DNA from: Pirellulales bacterium
GTDB taxonomy: Bacteria; Planctomycetota; Planctomycetia; Pirellulales; JACPPG01
Length of the DNA: 64,000 nt
NCBI GenBank assembly: GCA_036490175.1
Contig: DASXEJ010000227.1
Location: 20,280-84,279, forward strand
Reading direction: 5' to 3'
Part shown: piece by piece, positions 1 through 9,355 of the stretch
Layout: each line of letters opens with the position of its first letter
Numbering within the stretch: position 1 is the stretch's first letter
Program-made: the position numbers and the translations under genes
The notes under the pieces: model-generated
The model's input: only the letters and a program-made list of their open reading frames with translations
Database searches by the model: none
What the model was told of the DNA's origin: nothing

Positions 1-798
1 CCGCGCGCCGAGCATACGAGTCCGCCCGAGCGCGTTCGTACGTCGCCCGAGGACTTTGATGAAGAATTCGCCAGCGACGAAATCGAAGAATTGGTCGATT
101 TCACCTCGACTGATGCACCGGGCGATATCGCCGAAACGGCGTCGGGCGAAGGGGAACGCAAGACAGGCCGTCGACGCCGTCGTCGCCGACGCGGCCGTGG
201 CAAATCGGCAGACAGTTCCCCCAAGGCGCCTCGCGAGCCTGGCAACTGGGATGAAGATTCCGCACCACTATCAGACACGAATGAAGACATAGCCGACGAT
301 GAGTTTTCCGCCAGCTCGGAGATAGAGCAACTGGAAGGCGCCGACGAGCCGGCAAGCTCTGGCGAGCGCGGTCCGTCGGAAGAACGTGGGCGTCCACGCC
401 GCCGTCGCCGTCGTCGCGGTGGACGCCGCAACGGCGAGAACAAGGAACCGACCGCCGCGCGACGCGACGAGCCCAGATCGGACGAGGCCCGCTACGAGGA
501 TCGCCCGATCGCTGATAAAGAGATTGATGATGATTCCGACGACGATGATTTCGATCTGCCGTTGCACGGTATCCGTGAGCCCGACGATTCCACACTGGAC
601 GACCACGACCACGACCACGACCACGACGATGATGACGATCACGATTTGAAGGCCAATCATCGCGGCATTCCCACTTGGGATGAGGCCATCGGTATGATTG
701 TCGGCGCGAATCTCGAAGCCCGCGCGAAGAATCCCGGCGGACAATCCAGTTCGCGAGGCCGCCGTGGCAACGGCCGCGGACGTTCGCACGGACGATAG
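1..798 (+). CDS. Arg/Asp/His-rich protein of unknown function, C-terminal part only
   Basis: The reading frame is open from the first base of the window, so the N-terminus is missing; 265 residues are visible. The protein is of extreme composition. Two Arg-rich patches (about residues 51-63 and 130-143) sit between Asp/Glu-rich stretches, followed by an Asp/His repeat around residues 198-217 encoded by a GACCAC-type hexamer repeat. It ends in a segment beginning GIPTWDEAIGMIVGANLEAR and an RGRRGNGRGR tail. Alternating basic and acidic low-complexity blocks with RGG-like ends are typical of RNA-binding tails, for example on RNase E or helicases, but no catalytic domain is visible. The function cannot be assigned here. 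It is followed after 40 bp by a lipoprotein gene on the same strand. Confidence 0.75.
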   Translation, partial: PRAEHTSPPERVRTSPEDFDEEFASDEIEELVDFTSTDAPGDIAETASGEGERKTGRRRRRRRRGRGKSADSSPKAPREPGNWDEDSAPLSDTNEDIADDEFSASSEIEQLEGADEPASSGERGPSEERGRPRRRRRRRGGRRNGENKEPTAARRDEPRSDEARYEDRPIADKEIDDDSDDDDFDLPLHGIREPDDSTLDDHDHDHDHDDDDDHDLKANHRGIPTWDEAIGMIVGANLEARAKNPGGQSSSRGRRGNGRGRSHGR

Positions 799-838
799 CC
801 GATGATGGTGGCCGTTGCCCTTACCAGGAGACCAGGCG

Positions 839-1837
839 GTGAAGATACGTTTGACCTTGGCGTGTGCTCTGCTGGCCTTGGTGGGTTGCGCCGCGGAAAA
901 GCCGTCGGACGGCGCGAGCGCAAACGGTGCGAAGACCTACCGCATCGCCGTGATCCCCAAGGGGACGACGCATGAATTCTGGAAATCGGTTCATGCCGGC
1001 GCCGAGCAGGCTGCCAAAGAATTCGGCAATGTGGAAGTAATTTGGAAAGGTCCGTTGCAGGAGAGCGATCGCGAGGGACAGATCTCGTTAGTGCAAGATT
1101 TCGTCACAAGCCGTGTCGACGGCATTTGCCTGGCGCCACTCGATTCGCAAGGCTTGATCGCGCCAGTGCGGGCGGCCAAGGCCGAGGGTATTCCCACGGT
1201 CGTCTTCGATAGCGCCCTGGCGGCCGACGAGGACGACATCGTCAGCTACGTCGCCACGGACAATTATCACTGTGGCGCGATGGCTGCGCAAGCGATGGCC
1301 AAAATGCTCGACGGCAAGGGGCGCGTGATCCTATTGCGTTACAGTCCCGGCAGCGAAAGCACCGAGCAGCGCGAGCAAGGATTCCTCGATACGCTGGCCA
1401 AAGAGTCGCCTGGCATCGAGATCCTGTCCAGTAATCAACATTCGGGCACGTCGTTCGAGAATGCCTTCTCAGTCAGCCAGCAGCTGTTGCTCAAGTTCGA
1501 TAAACAGGTTGACGGTGTCTTTACCGTGTGCGAACCGAACAGCACCGGCATGCTGAGGGCATTGTCCGAACGCGAGGAATTGGCAGGCAAGGTCAAGTTC
1601 ATCGCTTTCGATCCCAATTCTCGACTGATTCAGGCCATGAGCGAGGGCACGGTACACGGTATCGTGCTGCAGGACCCCGTGAAAATGGGATACCTGGCCG
1701 TCAAGGCTATGGTCAATCATCTTACCGGCCAGCCGACGGAGAAACGCGTCGCGATCGAGGAATTCATCGCCACTCCGGCCAACATGAGCGAGCCTGAGAT
1801 GGCCAAATTGCTGACGCCCGTCCAGTTCGAGGATTAA
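839..1837 (+). CDS. ABC sugar-type substrate-binding lipoprotein
   Basis: The product is a periplasmic binding protein of the LacI/RbsB type (Peripla_BP_4), which would capture a sugar-like ligand for an ABC importer. I use the GTG at 839, preceded by an AGGAG box about 10 nt upstream, rather than an in-frame ATG 24 nt earlier. It gives a 332-residue protein starting VKIRLTLACALLALVGC, a lipoprotein signal with lipobox LVGC. Family hallmarks include YRIAVIPKGTTHEFWKSVHAG near the mature N-terminus, a first-lobe segment ending in GICLAPLDS, and VDGVFTVCEPNSTGMLRAL in the second lobe. No permease or ATPase gene is adjacent, so the transporter partner must be elsewhere and the ligand is unknown. 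Confidence 0.85.
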   Translation: MKIRLTLACALLALVGCAAEKPSDGASANGAKTYRIAVIPKGTTHEFWKSVHAGAEQAAKEFGNVEVIWKGPLQESDREGQISLVQDFVTSRVDGICLAPLDSQGLIAPVRAAKAEGIPTVVFDSALAADEDDIVSYVATDNYHCGAMAAQAMAKMLDGKGRVILLRYSPGSESTEQREQGFLDTLAKESPGIEILSSNQHSGTSFENAFSVSQQLLLKFDKQVDGVFTVCEPNSTGMLRALSEREELAGKVKFIAFDPNSRLIQAMSEGTVHGIVLQDPVKMGYLAVKAMVNHLTGQPTEKRVAIEEFIATPANMSEPEMAKLLTPVQFED

Positions 1838-1937
1838 TATCGGTCGCGGATCGCGGTTCTAGTAGCATCAGAGGGCAAAAATACCGTACCGGTGCCAACA
1901 GGCACGCGACGCGATTCAACGAGGGAGCGGATACCAA

Positions 1938-3092
1938 GTGGAAATGAAACGTAATCCGACACGTGCCGTGCGAATCGGCACCGTTACGATTGGTGCCGAC
2001 CATCCGGTGGCCGTGCAAAGCATGACCGCCACTCACACGCAGGACGTGGCCGCCACCGTGACCCAGGTCAACGCATTGTTGGATGCCGGCGCCGACGTGG
2101 TGCGAATCGCAGTCGATAGCAGCAAGGATGCCGAGGCGCTGGCCGAGATCCGCCAGCAGACCAAAGCTAATCTTTCTGTCGATTTGCAAGAGAATTATCG
2201 CCTGGCCACCCTCGTGGCCCCGCACGTCGATAAGGTTCGCTACAACCCGGGGCATCTGTATCACCACGAGCGAACCAAGCCTTGGCAAGATAAGGTGAAG
2301 TTCCTGGTCGACGTGGCGGTAGCGAACGATTGCGCCATGCGCGTGGGAGTGAATTGTGGCTCGGTCGACCCGGCTGTGGCCGACAAGTTTGCACCCGGCG
2401 ACTCGCTGTCACCGATGCTGGCCAGCGCCCTGGAGCATTGCGAGTTATTGGACTCATTGGGCTTTACACGGTACTGCGTGTCGCTCAAGGATTCCGATCC
2501 GTCCAAAGTCGTGGAGGTGAATCGCCGCTTCGCCGCCGCCCGGCCCGACGTCCCCTTGCACTTGGGCGTCACCGAGGCTGGCATGCCTCCGGATGGTGTG
2601 ATCAAGACGCGGATCGCCTTCGAGCAACTCATTAGCCGTGGAGTAGGCGATACGATTCGCGTATCGCTCACGGTGCCCAACAATCGCAAGCCGGAAGAGA
2701 TCGCCGCCGGCCGTGCGATCTTGGCCGACATCGCCGTCGGACGCGTACGCAGCGTGGTCGATTACGGTCTCGATACGCTTAACATCATCAGTTGCCCGAG
2801 CTGTTCGCGGGTCGAGAACGAGGCCTTCATCGATTTGGCTCAGCAAGTCAAAGAGATGACGACTTACGCCCGCGACTACGCCATCACCATCGCAGTGATG
2901 GGCTGCCGTGTGAATGGCCCCGGCGAGACCGATGATGCCGATCTAGGGCTGTGGTGCGGACCCAACGTGGTGAATCTCAAGCGCGGTGCCGCCGAGTTGG
3001 GGGCCTTCCCCTATGACGCCATTCTGCCGAAGCTGAAGGCCGAACTCGACGCGCTGATCGCCGAGAAGTCCGCCGTAGGATCGCCAGGCTGA
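1938..3092 (+). CDS. ispG: 4-hydroxy-3-methylbut-2-enyl diphosphate synthase (flavodoxin/ferredoxin)
   Basis: IspG/GcpE is the iron-sulfur enzyme of the MEP isoprenoid pathway that converts MEcPP to HMBPP by two-electron reduction. The protein has 384 residues and the compact bacterial two-domain architecture, an N-terminal TIM barrel and a C-terminal reductase-like domain. The [4Fe-4S] ligands are visible as Cys286 and Cys289 (SCPSCSR) and Cys323 in GCRVNGPGE, where Glu330 is the fourth ligand known from the family. The GTG start at 1938 follows a GAGGGAGCGG box. The gene stands alone, converging on the methyltransferase gene that follows. The match is clear along the whole length. Confidence 0.97.
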   Translation: MEMKRNPTRAVRIGTVTIGADHPVAVQSMTATHTQDVAATVTQVNALLDAGADVVRIAVDSSKDAEALAEIRQQTKANLSVDLQENYRLATLVAPHVDKVRYNPGHLYHHERTKPWQDKVKFLVDVAVANDCAMRVGVNCGSVDPAVADKFAPGDSLSPMLASALEHCELLDSLGFTRYCVSLKDSDPSKVVEVNRRFAAARPDVPLHLGVTEAGMPPDGVIKTRIAFEQLISRGVGDTIRVSLTVPNNRKPEEIAAGRAILADIAVGRVRSVVDYGLDTLNIISCPSCSRVENEAFIDLAQQVKEMTTYARDYAITIAVMGCRVNGPGETDDADLGLWCGPNVVNLKRGAAELGAFPYDAILPKLKAELDALIAEKSAVGSPG

Positions 3093-3106
3093 GCGGATTG
3101 AGCAAT

Positions 3107-3928
3107 TCAGTCGCGGCGCAGGATCGTTTGGACAAGGTGCACTCGTCCCTCATGTAAATTCCTGGCCAGGTTGGCGGCCATTTCCAGAAATTCTGGTCCC
3201 ATGACCACTGGCAGACCCAATGGTGGTGATGTTTGCAGCCTGGTTTGCAGATCCGCAAACCAGGCCAGGCTGGCGGCGGTCTTGTCGGCCCATGAGACTT
3301 CGTGAAAGCCTGCCGCGCCAAGGACAGTTTTCATTGCGTCGTGCGTGAGCAGGAAACTCAGTTCCGGTCGGCGCGCCCAGGGAACCGGAAAGATCAACGA
3401 GCGGCCGTCACCGGCCACGACGTCGTAGATTGCCAGTCGGCCTCCCGGCTTCAGGACGCGATGGATCTCGCCATACAGCCGCGATCGATCCGCGATGTTC
3501 ATGGCGACATGTTGTGTCCAGGCGTCGTCGAAGTGCATGTCATGAAAGGGGAGAGCGAGAGCATCCGCTTGGCTGTAGTGAACAGTCTTCGTCATGCCGC
3601 AGCGCGCAGTAAGCATCGTGGCAATGTCGACGAAAGGCTGGCTGAGGTCGATCCCCGTCACCTGGCAACCGTACGTGGCAGCCAGAAAACGGGCCGGCCC
3701 ACCCAGCCCGCAGCCGACGTCGAGAATTTCTGACCCCGTTTGGATGTGCAACGATTCGGCCAGTTCTCGCGAGGCTGTCAAACCGCGCACGTGAAATTGA
3801 TCGAGCGGCACGAGATCGGACCATTTCAGCGGTCCGCTTTCCAAGCCCGCATTCCGTAAGGCGTCGGTCACTCGCGCTTGCAGTGAGTTTGCGCCGTACT
3901 GTTCACGGACGATTTCCTGGCTTTCCAT
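3107..3928 (-). CDS. SAM-dependent methyltransferase (sarcosine/cyclopropane-type class I fold)
   Basis: This is a class I SAM methyltransferase of 273 residues. Motif I is EILDVGCGLGGPARFLA, followed by the post-I acid in VTGIDLSQPF; the LKPGGRLAIYDVV segment is a typical post-core strand. The order of motifs and the late segment DRSRLYGEIHRVLKPGG resemble small-molecule methyltransferases such as glycine sarcosine/dimethylglycine or sterol-type enzymes, but the substrate cannot be read from the sequence. The ATG at 3928 is preferred to the TTG one codon earlier because GGAG lies 9-10 nt upstream. It is convergent with ispG, with 14 bp between the two stops, and has no obvious operon partner. 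Confidence 0.85.
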   Translation of the reverse strand: MESQEIVREQYGANSLQARVTDALRNAGLESGPLKWSDLVPLDQFHVRGLTASRELAESLHIQTGSEILDVGCGLGGPARFLAATYGCQVTGIDLSQPFVDIATMLTARCGMTKTVHYSQADALALPFHDMHFDDAWTQHVAMNIADRSRLYGEIHRVLKPGGRLAIYDVVAGDGRSLIFPVPWARRPELSFLLTHDAMKTVLGAAGFHEVSWADKTAASLAWFADLQTRLQTSPPLGLPVVMGPEFLEMAANLARNLHEGRVHLVQTILRRD

Positions 3929-4124
3929 CAATAGTTACTCCTCGCTCCGCTCGTAAGGCAAAGCAATAGTGCGTCATTATATCAGGGCAATACAAGGGGC
4001 CTGATTCCACTGGTGAGAAACGCATCAGCGTTTTGCAGAATCTCGGTAGCAACTGGTGCGACCCATCGAGCGACCATGGCCTGCGACCAATTCGCTTGCT
4101 TATTACAGGTGGGGCGGCAAAATG

Positions 4125-6428
4125 CTACTTAGGCGCCTTGTCAGGCGGACGTAACCACGCAGGGCGCGGACCAGATACTTGACCGCAGGCACCGTCTTGC
4201 CGCTGATACTGCGCCCCGAGCGCCTCATCGAGTGCCGCTTGCGCCTTTGTGTAGTCGGGCTTTAGTTCCAATGCCTTGCGGAAGTAGCCGATCGCATCGT
4301 CGACGCTGCGGCTGCGGACTAACACGCCCAAGTTGTACCAGGCTTCCGGATAGTTGCGTCGCAGGCGGGCTGCCTCGGCGTAGTGACGAGCCGCCAGCGC
4401 CGGATTGTTGCGTCGCGCCAGTAAAGTGCCCATTTCAAATTGGGCCTGTGCATCGGTAGGATCGAGTTCCAGACCCCGCTGAAAATGGAGGCGCGCTTCC
4501 TCATAATGCGCCTTGCGCACCAAAGCCGCGCCCAGGCCGAAATGTGCCGGCGCGAAATCAGGGTTGATGCGCAGCGCACGCTCATAGTCGAACTCGGCCT
4601 GTTGCCAATCGTCCCTGAGCGTGCGCAATCGTGCCAGGCTGCAAAGCGCCGCGACATTGTCAGGGTCTAGTTGCAACACTGCTTCGAATTGCTGTTGCGC
4701 CGCGTCGTACTCGTGGGCTTCTGTAAGCGCCAGACCGAGACTGCGTTGTGCGGTAAGGTTGCGCGGCTCGAGCAGGCAAGCCTTCCGGAAGTGCGCGATC
4801 GCCTCTTCCAGTTGGCCCGGCCGGAAACCGTCGCGTCCTCCCCAGCCGAGAAGAATGGCCCCCGCACCGTCCTGCAAAACCGAGTCGTCAGGATTCACGG
4901 CGAGCGCCGCGGCGTACAACGCAGACGCTTCCTCGTAATCCCCTCTGTCGTGCAGAAGGCTCCCCAGGTTTTGCCGGGCGACCCCGGCCGCAGGGTTCTC
5001 CGCGAGGATCTCTCGATAGAATTGTTCCTCGTTCCGATAGTGGTACGTTCGCTGGTACGTGACGGAGCCAAGAGCCAACAAAATGAGCGCGGCGATGCGT
5101 GGCATCCAGCCCGCGCGTGCTGCCGAGACACGTTCGGCCGCGAGCGCAAACCCAGCCGCGGCTAGCGCGATCAGCGCCACGCTGGCATGGTATTGAAAAT
5201 GATCGGCGACCTGTGAGAACTTCGCATAGAAAACGTTGAAGAATCCCAGCACGGGGACAAGTATCCCGGCAAAGATCAACACCGCGGCCAGAGGGCCGCG
5301 CCCCATTCTCGATTGCGCGCGCCACAGGACGGCGATCGCTCCCAGCGCGGCAATAGGAAAGAGACACTGCCACCACGTTCGGACATCGACGTCCCAGCGC
5401 GGATAGAAGAACGTCAGCGGTCGTGGCCACAGCAATTTTCCGGCATAAAACCACAATGCCCTGCCGGCAAGCAGCACCCGTTCGATAGGGTCGAGCGACC
5501 AGGCGGCCCCTTCAGCCCCCACATGGTTCTTTTCAACCCATACCGTTAGCAGGCCCAGCAGAAATGCCACGCCGAAAAACGGCGAGAGTCTGCCCATATC
5601 GTGTCGGGTGATGCGCCCTCGCTTCCACCAATACAGAACCAAGAGCACCGCGGGCAGGGTCACAACAGCCGTCTTGCTGAATAGCGCCAATACAAACAGC
5701 CCCAGCGCCAACGCATACCACCGCCAGCGTTTGCCGTCCGTATGCTCATCTTCATCGGAGGCATCGGGTGGGGAAAATCGCAGGTAGCTCAGCATCGCCC
5801 CCAGCGCCAAGGCCAGCGACAATACATTCTTTCGCTCAGCGATCCAGGCGACCGACTCGACTTCGACAGGATGCAATGCGAACATCGCCGCACCCAGCCA
5901 TGCGCCCGGCACTCGTAACGTGCGCAGCAACCGCCACAACAGCAGCACGCTGGCCGCGTGCAGGAGGATGTTCACGACGTGATAGCCCCGGGGATCGAGC
6001 CGCCACAGATGGTACTCGACCCAGAAGGTCGAATATGTCAAAGGGTAGAACTGTTGATTCGCCACAGCCGACGACCACATCTGTCGCAGGCCGTCGAGCG
6101 ATCGCACGGTGAGGTTCTTGCGGATATTGTGGTCATCGTCAAAGACAAAGCCCGCCCGGATTGCCGGTGCGTATGCCAGCAGCACCATGACGACTAGCGC
6201 GGCAGCGGCGAGAATCGGCCTGCGATGCCAGGGCAAGGTTGAATCTCGCTGGCGCAATCGAGGGCTCGCTGCGCGAGCTTTCACGTTGGGCTCAGGTTTT
6301 TTGGATGCAGCCATCAGCGTAAGAGCGTTTCTTGGCCGCGCGATCGCCCCATAACCTGAACCAGGCAAGCCTGCGGTCGCTGCCGACAGCCGTACCTGCG
6401 GAGATGCCATGAAAGACGGTTCGGCCAT
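4125..6428 (-). CDS. Multi-span membrane protein with C-terminal TPR array (TMTC-like)
   Basis: The first ~430 residues are a polytopic membrane region that starts with the transmembrane segment PILAAAALVVMVLLAYAP followed by AGFVFDDDHNI. An acidic motif after the first span is characteristic of GT-C glycosyltransferases and of the TMTC O-mannosyltransferase family (DUF1736). HPVEVESVAWIAERKNVLS is a further TMTC-type signature. From about residue 460 to 750 there are roughly eight tetratricopeptide repeats, for example NPDDSVLQDGAGAILLGWGG and GYFRKALELKPDYTKAQAAL. The product is probably a membrane glycosyltransferase or an assembly factor. The ATG at 6428 follows a GTG codon; a second candidate is the ATG at 6314, and neither has a clear ribosome binding site. 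Confidence 0.85.
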   Translation of the reverse strand: MAEPSFMASPQVRLSAATAGLPGSGYGAIARPRNALTLMAASKKPEPNVKARAASPRLRQRDSTLPWHRRPILAAAALVVMVLLAYAPAIRAGFVFDDDHNIRKNLTVRSLDGLRQMWSSAVANQQFYPLTYSTFWVEYHLWRLDPRGYHVVNILLHAASVLLLWRLLRTLRVPGAWLGAAMFALHPVEVESVAWIAERKNVLSLALALGAMLSYLRFSPPDASDEDEHTDGKRWRWYALALGLFVLALFSKTAVVTLPAVLLVLYWWKRGRITRHDMGRLSPFFGVAFLLGLLTVWVEKNHVGAEGAAWSLDPIERVLLAGRALWFYAGKLLWPRPLTFFYPRWDVDVRTWWQCLFPIAALGAIAVLWRAQSRMGRGPLAAVLIFAGILVPVLGFFNVFYAKFSQVADHFQYHASVALIALAAAGFALAAERVSAARAGWMPRIAALILLALGSVTYQRTYHYRNEEQFYREILAENPAAGVARQNLGSLLHDRGDYEEASALYAAALAVNPDDSVLQDGAGAILLGWGGRDGFRPGQLEEAIAHFRKACLLEPRNLTAQRSLGLALTEAHEYDAAQQQFEAVLQLDPDNVAALCSLARLRTLRDDWQQAEFDYERALRINPDFAPAHFGLGAALVRKAHYEEARLHFQRGLELDPTDAQAQFEMGTLLARRNNPALAARHYAEAARLRRNYPEAWYNLGVLVRSRSVDDAIGYFRKALELKPDYTKAQAALDEALGAQYQRQDGACGQVSGPRPAWLRPPDKAPK

Positions 6429-6881
6429 CACGACTACGCCGAATCCGGCGAGTGTGCGACAAGATTACCATCCCGCGGGCGTCCCGCATACATTTCCCAA
6501 TGCCCCAGAGAGGCATTTGCGGCCGGGTCAGAACCCCGACCAAATACGCATTCCATCATTCCTTTTTCTCATACGGCAGTGTCGAGTGTTCGCGCCGGTG
6601 CAAACGAAGTCCGACGCACGCGGACGCTCTGCCCGGCGTCTTTGACAAAAGTCAGCGGCGGGCAACGTGCGAGGGGGGCAACACGTTCGGATCTTGCGCT
6701 CTTGGGCCGATCATCGTTTCCCATTCCCCCTGAAGCACCTGGAACTCTCGTTTGCCGCCCCACGGTCTCGTTGCCAGAACCTTGCTAGCAACAAAGTCCT
6801 CTGACCTTCTGCGTTTTCCCTTGAATTGGTACTATCCTCCCCTCGCCGGTAGATGGAGCTGGAAAACAACAAGGGCCGACC
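6429..6881. other. Gap between divergent genes, no gene seen
   Basis: This is about 450 bp between the divergently transcribed TMTC-like gene and the HExxH lipoprotein gene. The frames on both strands are short and of arbitrary composition, with no ribosome binding site. A TTGACA hexamer occurs at 6642-6647, but no acceptable -10 lies 16-18 nt away. The segment before 6882 is locally AT-richer and contains TACTAT, which could belong to the promoter of the lipoprotein gene. No hairpin with a T-run was found. Confidence 0.5.
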
Positions 6882-7703
6882 GTGGTTCATCGAACAGGGG
6901 CTCACTCTCTCGCGCGACTGCTGGCTGCGGGGATCTTGACCATCGCCGCCCTGGGCGGTTGCGCTGGCGTTTTCGAACATTCGGCCGCGCTTCCGGTCCG
7001 CCATGCCGTCGTTCTCGACCAATTGGTCATTCACACAGACTTTCGCATGCCGAAGCAGGATCGGCTGTTTGACGATCTGCGCGCCTTGCGCGAAACCATG
7101 AGATCGACGTTGGCGCTGCAACCAACCACCGAACCGATCCATATCTATTTGTTTGAAAACGAACTGCGGTTCAAAGCCTATCTCGCCAAGCATTATCCAG
7201 ACTTCCCAGCCCGCCGGGCCTTTTTCCTGCAGACCGAGAACACGCTGGCGGTCTACGCCCAATGGGGCGATCGCGTGGCCGAAGACCTGCGGCACGAGGT
7301 CGCACACGGTTATTTGCACGCCTCATTCCCAACCATCCCACTTTGGTTGGACGAGGGGCTGGCCGAATACTTCGAGACGCCGCGTCTCGATGCCGGTCTG
7401 AATCGACCGCACGTGGCTTTGCTGCAAACTCTCACAACGCGCGACGGTTGGCAGCCCAACCTCGCTCGCTTGGAGCAATTCAACAGTGTCGCCGAGATGC
7501 AGCAGGCCGACTATGCCGAGAGTTGGGCCTGGATTCACATGCTGCTGGAAACGATCCCTCCGCGTCGCGAACTATTGCAGAAGTATCTGCGCGAAATGCG
7601 ACGCGACGGCTCGTTTGAACCTCTTTCGGCTTATCTGGCTCGATCGTTGCCCGACGCCGACCAGGTCGTGCGCCAGCATCTGGCCGATCTGACGAAGAAA
7701 TAG
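6882..7703 (+). CDS. Lipoprotein with HExxH metallopeptidase-like domain (DUF1570-like)
   Basis: The 273-residue protein begins with a lipoprotein signal, AAGILTIAALGGC, with acylation expected at Cys27. The core carries HEVAH at residues 138-142 followed by LWLDEGLAEYFE around residues 154-165. This is a gluzincin-type arrangement in which two His of HExxH and a downstream Glu bind zinc and the Glu in HExxH is catalytic. The layout matches planctomycete DUF1570-like proteins, and a second protein with the same signature lies at 13.5-14.7 kb. The GTG at 6882 has AAGG 8 nt upstream. It is likely an envelope-anchored protease, with unknown substrate. Confidence 0.8.
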   Translation: MVHRTGAHSLARLLAAGILTIAALGGCAGVFEHSAALPVRHAVVLDQLVIHTDFRMPKQDRLFDDLRALRETMRSTLALQPTTEPIHIYLFENELRFKAYLAKHYPDFPARRAFFLQTENTLAVYAQWGDRVAEDLRHEVAHGYLHASFPTIPLWLDEGLAEYFETPRLDAGLNRPHVALLQTLTTRDGWQPNLARLEQFNSVAEMQQADYAESWAWIHMLLETIPPRRELLQKYLREMRRDGSFEPLSAYLARSLPDADQVVRQHLADLTKK

Positions 7704-7759
7704 CAGACGCAGGGCGGCGATTTCCCCGCGTCCTGCGGCAATTGCACGCGGCGCGCTAC

Positions 7760-8722
7760 CTAACTGAATTCGACCTGCTTGCGATAGGCGATCCCTTGGT
7801 CGACTTCGCGGAAGCCCAGCTTACGGTACAGCGCGAGCGCTGCGGCATTGCCGGTCATGGTCTGCACTTCGATCAAGGAAATTCCCTGTGCGACCAGGCG
7901 GCGAAAGGCATCGGCCAAAAGAAACGTAGCGATTCCTTTGCGGCGACGATCGGCCGCGACCTCGAGTTCGTATAAGCCGGCGGCTTGCACGCCCCAGCCC
8001 GCCGCGAAGCTTTCCAGAATCCAAAATCGCGCAGTGGCCGCGGGCCGTGTTTCGTCGCGTTCCACCAGGTCGAAACTAACCACTTGAAAGTGGTCTAGCG
8101 CGCAGGCCTCCCACCAGCTGCGTGGTCGCGCGTCGCAAGTCTCCTCGATCACCGACGTGCGGCGTATTTGCATCTGTACGCGATCGACCGGAGGCCGAAA
8201 CCCCGTCAGCTCGCGCTGTAGCACGATGACCCGATCGATTTCCAGGTACCCGCCCGCCTGGAAAACCCCATTGGCGAACTGGTTCGAGGCCAGCACACCG
8301 GGCAGCTCGCTGCCGCCGTAGAGCCCCAGGTAGAATGGATCGAGTGGGCGAATACCGCCGGCGTAAAGCACCTCGGCCCCGCGGCCGCGCAGGTAGGACT
8401 CGCTGCGGGCCAGCAACTCTTGGCCGATATCGGCTTGTTGGTAGTTGGGCCGCACCAGTAGCAGGCTGGTGACGCCAAAGCGATGATTCACACCACGGCC
8501 GTCATCTGTCGGGCCAAATCCTGCATGCACGAAACCGACGACGACCCCCTCGTCGATGGCAAGGATCAGGCCGTCGTTCTCGAAGTAAGGTTTCGAGAGC
8601 ACGATTTGCTCGAACAACTCAACGGATACCGGTTGCGCCAATCCGCGTTCGCGCGGCTGCGCACGCCAGACGTCGATCAATTGCGGCGTATCGTAGTTGC
8701 GGAAGGAGCGATATTGAATCAA
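7760..8722 (-). CDS. Tandem GNAT-family N-acetyltransferase
   Basis: The protein has 320 residues and appears to contain two GNAT domains. The N-terminal copy includes LVRPNYQQADIGQELLARSE, a motif A region with a weakened acetyl-CoA loop. The C-terminal copy has the standard LEVAADRRRKGIATFLL motif A (R/Q-x-x-G-x-G/A) followed by MTGNAAALALYRKLGF, the usual C-terminal strand. Such pairs often have one catalytic and one degenerate domain. The start is TTG at 8722; an in-frame stop lies two codons upstream and no ATG or GTG is available near the N-terminus, which makes the start unusual but constrained. The acceptor substrate is unknown. Confidence 0.82.
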   Translation of the reverse strand: MIQYRSFRNYDTPQLIDVWRAQPRERGLAQPVSVELFEQIVLSKPYFENDGLILAIDEGVVVGFVHAGFGPTDDGRGVNHRFGVTSLLLVRPNYQQADIGQELLARSESYLRGRGAEVLYAGGIRPLDPFYLGLYGGSELPGVLASNQFANGVFQAGGYLEIDRVIVLQRELTGFRPPVDRVQMQIRRTSVIEETCDARPRSWWEACALDHFQVVSFDLVERDETRPAATARFWILESFAAGWGVQAAGLYELEVAADRRRKGIATFLLADAFRRLVAQGISLIEVQTMTGNAAALALYRKLGFREVDQGIAYRKQVEFS

Positions 8723-8841
8723 CGTTGGTCACTCGATTCAGCCGTGACACGCGCGCCGCGTGACGGTCGTCCATACACCATTTAGCACATGTGGCTGCGT
8801 TGCCGTCCGACGCTTTCTATCGCAGCCCGTGGGGCAATTGT

Positions 8842-9174
8842 TCAGGGTGCATCCGTCGGTAAGTGGCCTTCTAGGTCGACCCACACGGCGTCCGCTTCGA
8901 TCTTGACCGGAAAGCCAGGCTGGCGAATTCCACGGCTCAGCTGATGTTGGCCCGTGCGAACGTCGAACTGCCAGCCATGCCAGGGGCAGGTTACGATCGT
9001 ACCCGTCAAGCAGCCGTTTCCCAATGGGCCTCCCTGGTGCGGACAGACGCCGTCGAGTGCGTAGATGCTGCCGTCTACGTGAAATAGCGCCACGATCCGA
9101 TCCTCGACCGTGCATTCTAGCGCCGTCCCCGGTGGGCAACTGGCCAGATCGGTTACACGGATCCAATGGGGCAT
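8842..9174 (-). CDS. Rieske [2Fe-2S] ferredoxin-like protein
   Basis: This is a stand-alone Rieske domain of 110 residues. The cluster ligands are visible as Cys44 and His46 in CPHQGG and Cys63 and His66 in CPWHGWQFD, the two-Cys two-His pattern. The length matches small Rieske ferredoxins, such as NirD-like or dioxygenase ferredoxin components, rather than the oxygenase alpha subunit. It would carry electrons to an oxygenase or reductase that is not encoded nearby. The gene lies between an acetyltransferase and an acyltransferase gene on the same strand, with gaps of over 100 bp, so co-transcription is not obvious. Confidence 0.9.
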   Translation of the reverse strand: MPHWIRVTDLASCPPGTALECTVEDRIVALFHVDGSIYALDGVCPHQGGPLGNGCLTGTIVTCPWHGWQFDVRTGQHQLSRGIRQPGFPVKIEADAVWVDLEGHLPTDAP

Positions 9175-9355
9175 GACGGGTTGGCTCGACGGCTAGAAAT
9201 GGCAGGCGAAAATCGTGCAGCAGCGAAATCGATCGGCCGGACATGCCTGGGAACGCCGGTGTCCGAGACGCAGTTGGGACGCTGCCCATTGTGTGCCCGG
9301 ATTATAGCGCGGCGCGAGCTAGCGAGCCATCGATCTACCGGGGCCAACTCACGTC

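Noticed and set aside
271..789. 172-codon minus-strand frame with a long valine/isoleucine stretch that looks like a membrane span
   Set aside because: The hydrophobic run is the antisense of the Asp/His repeat of the real gene, not a protein feature.
6642..6647. TTGACA hexamer as a promoter for the HExxH lipoprotein
   Set aside because: No acceptable -10 follows at the right distance.
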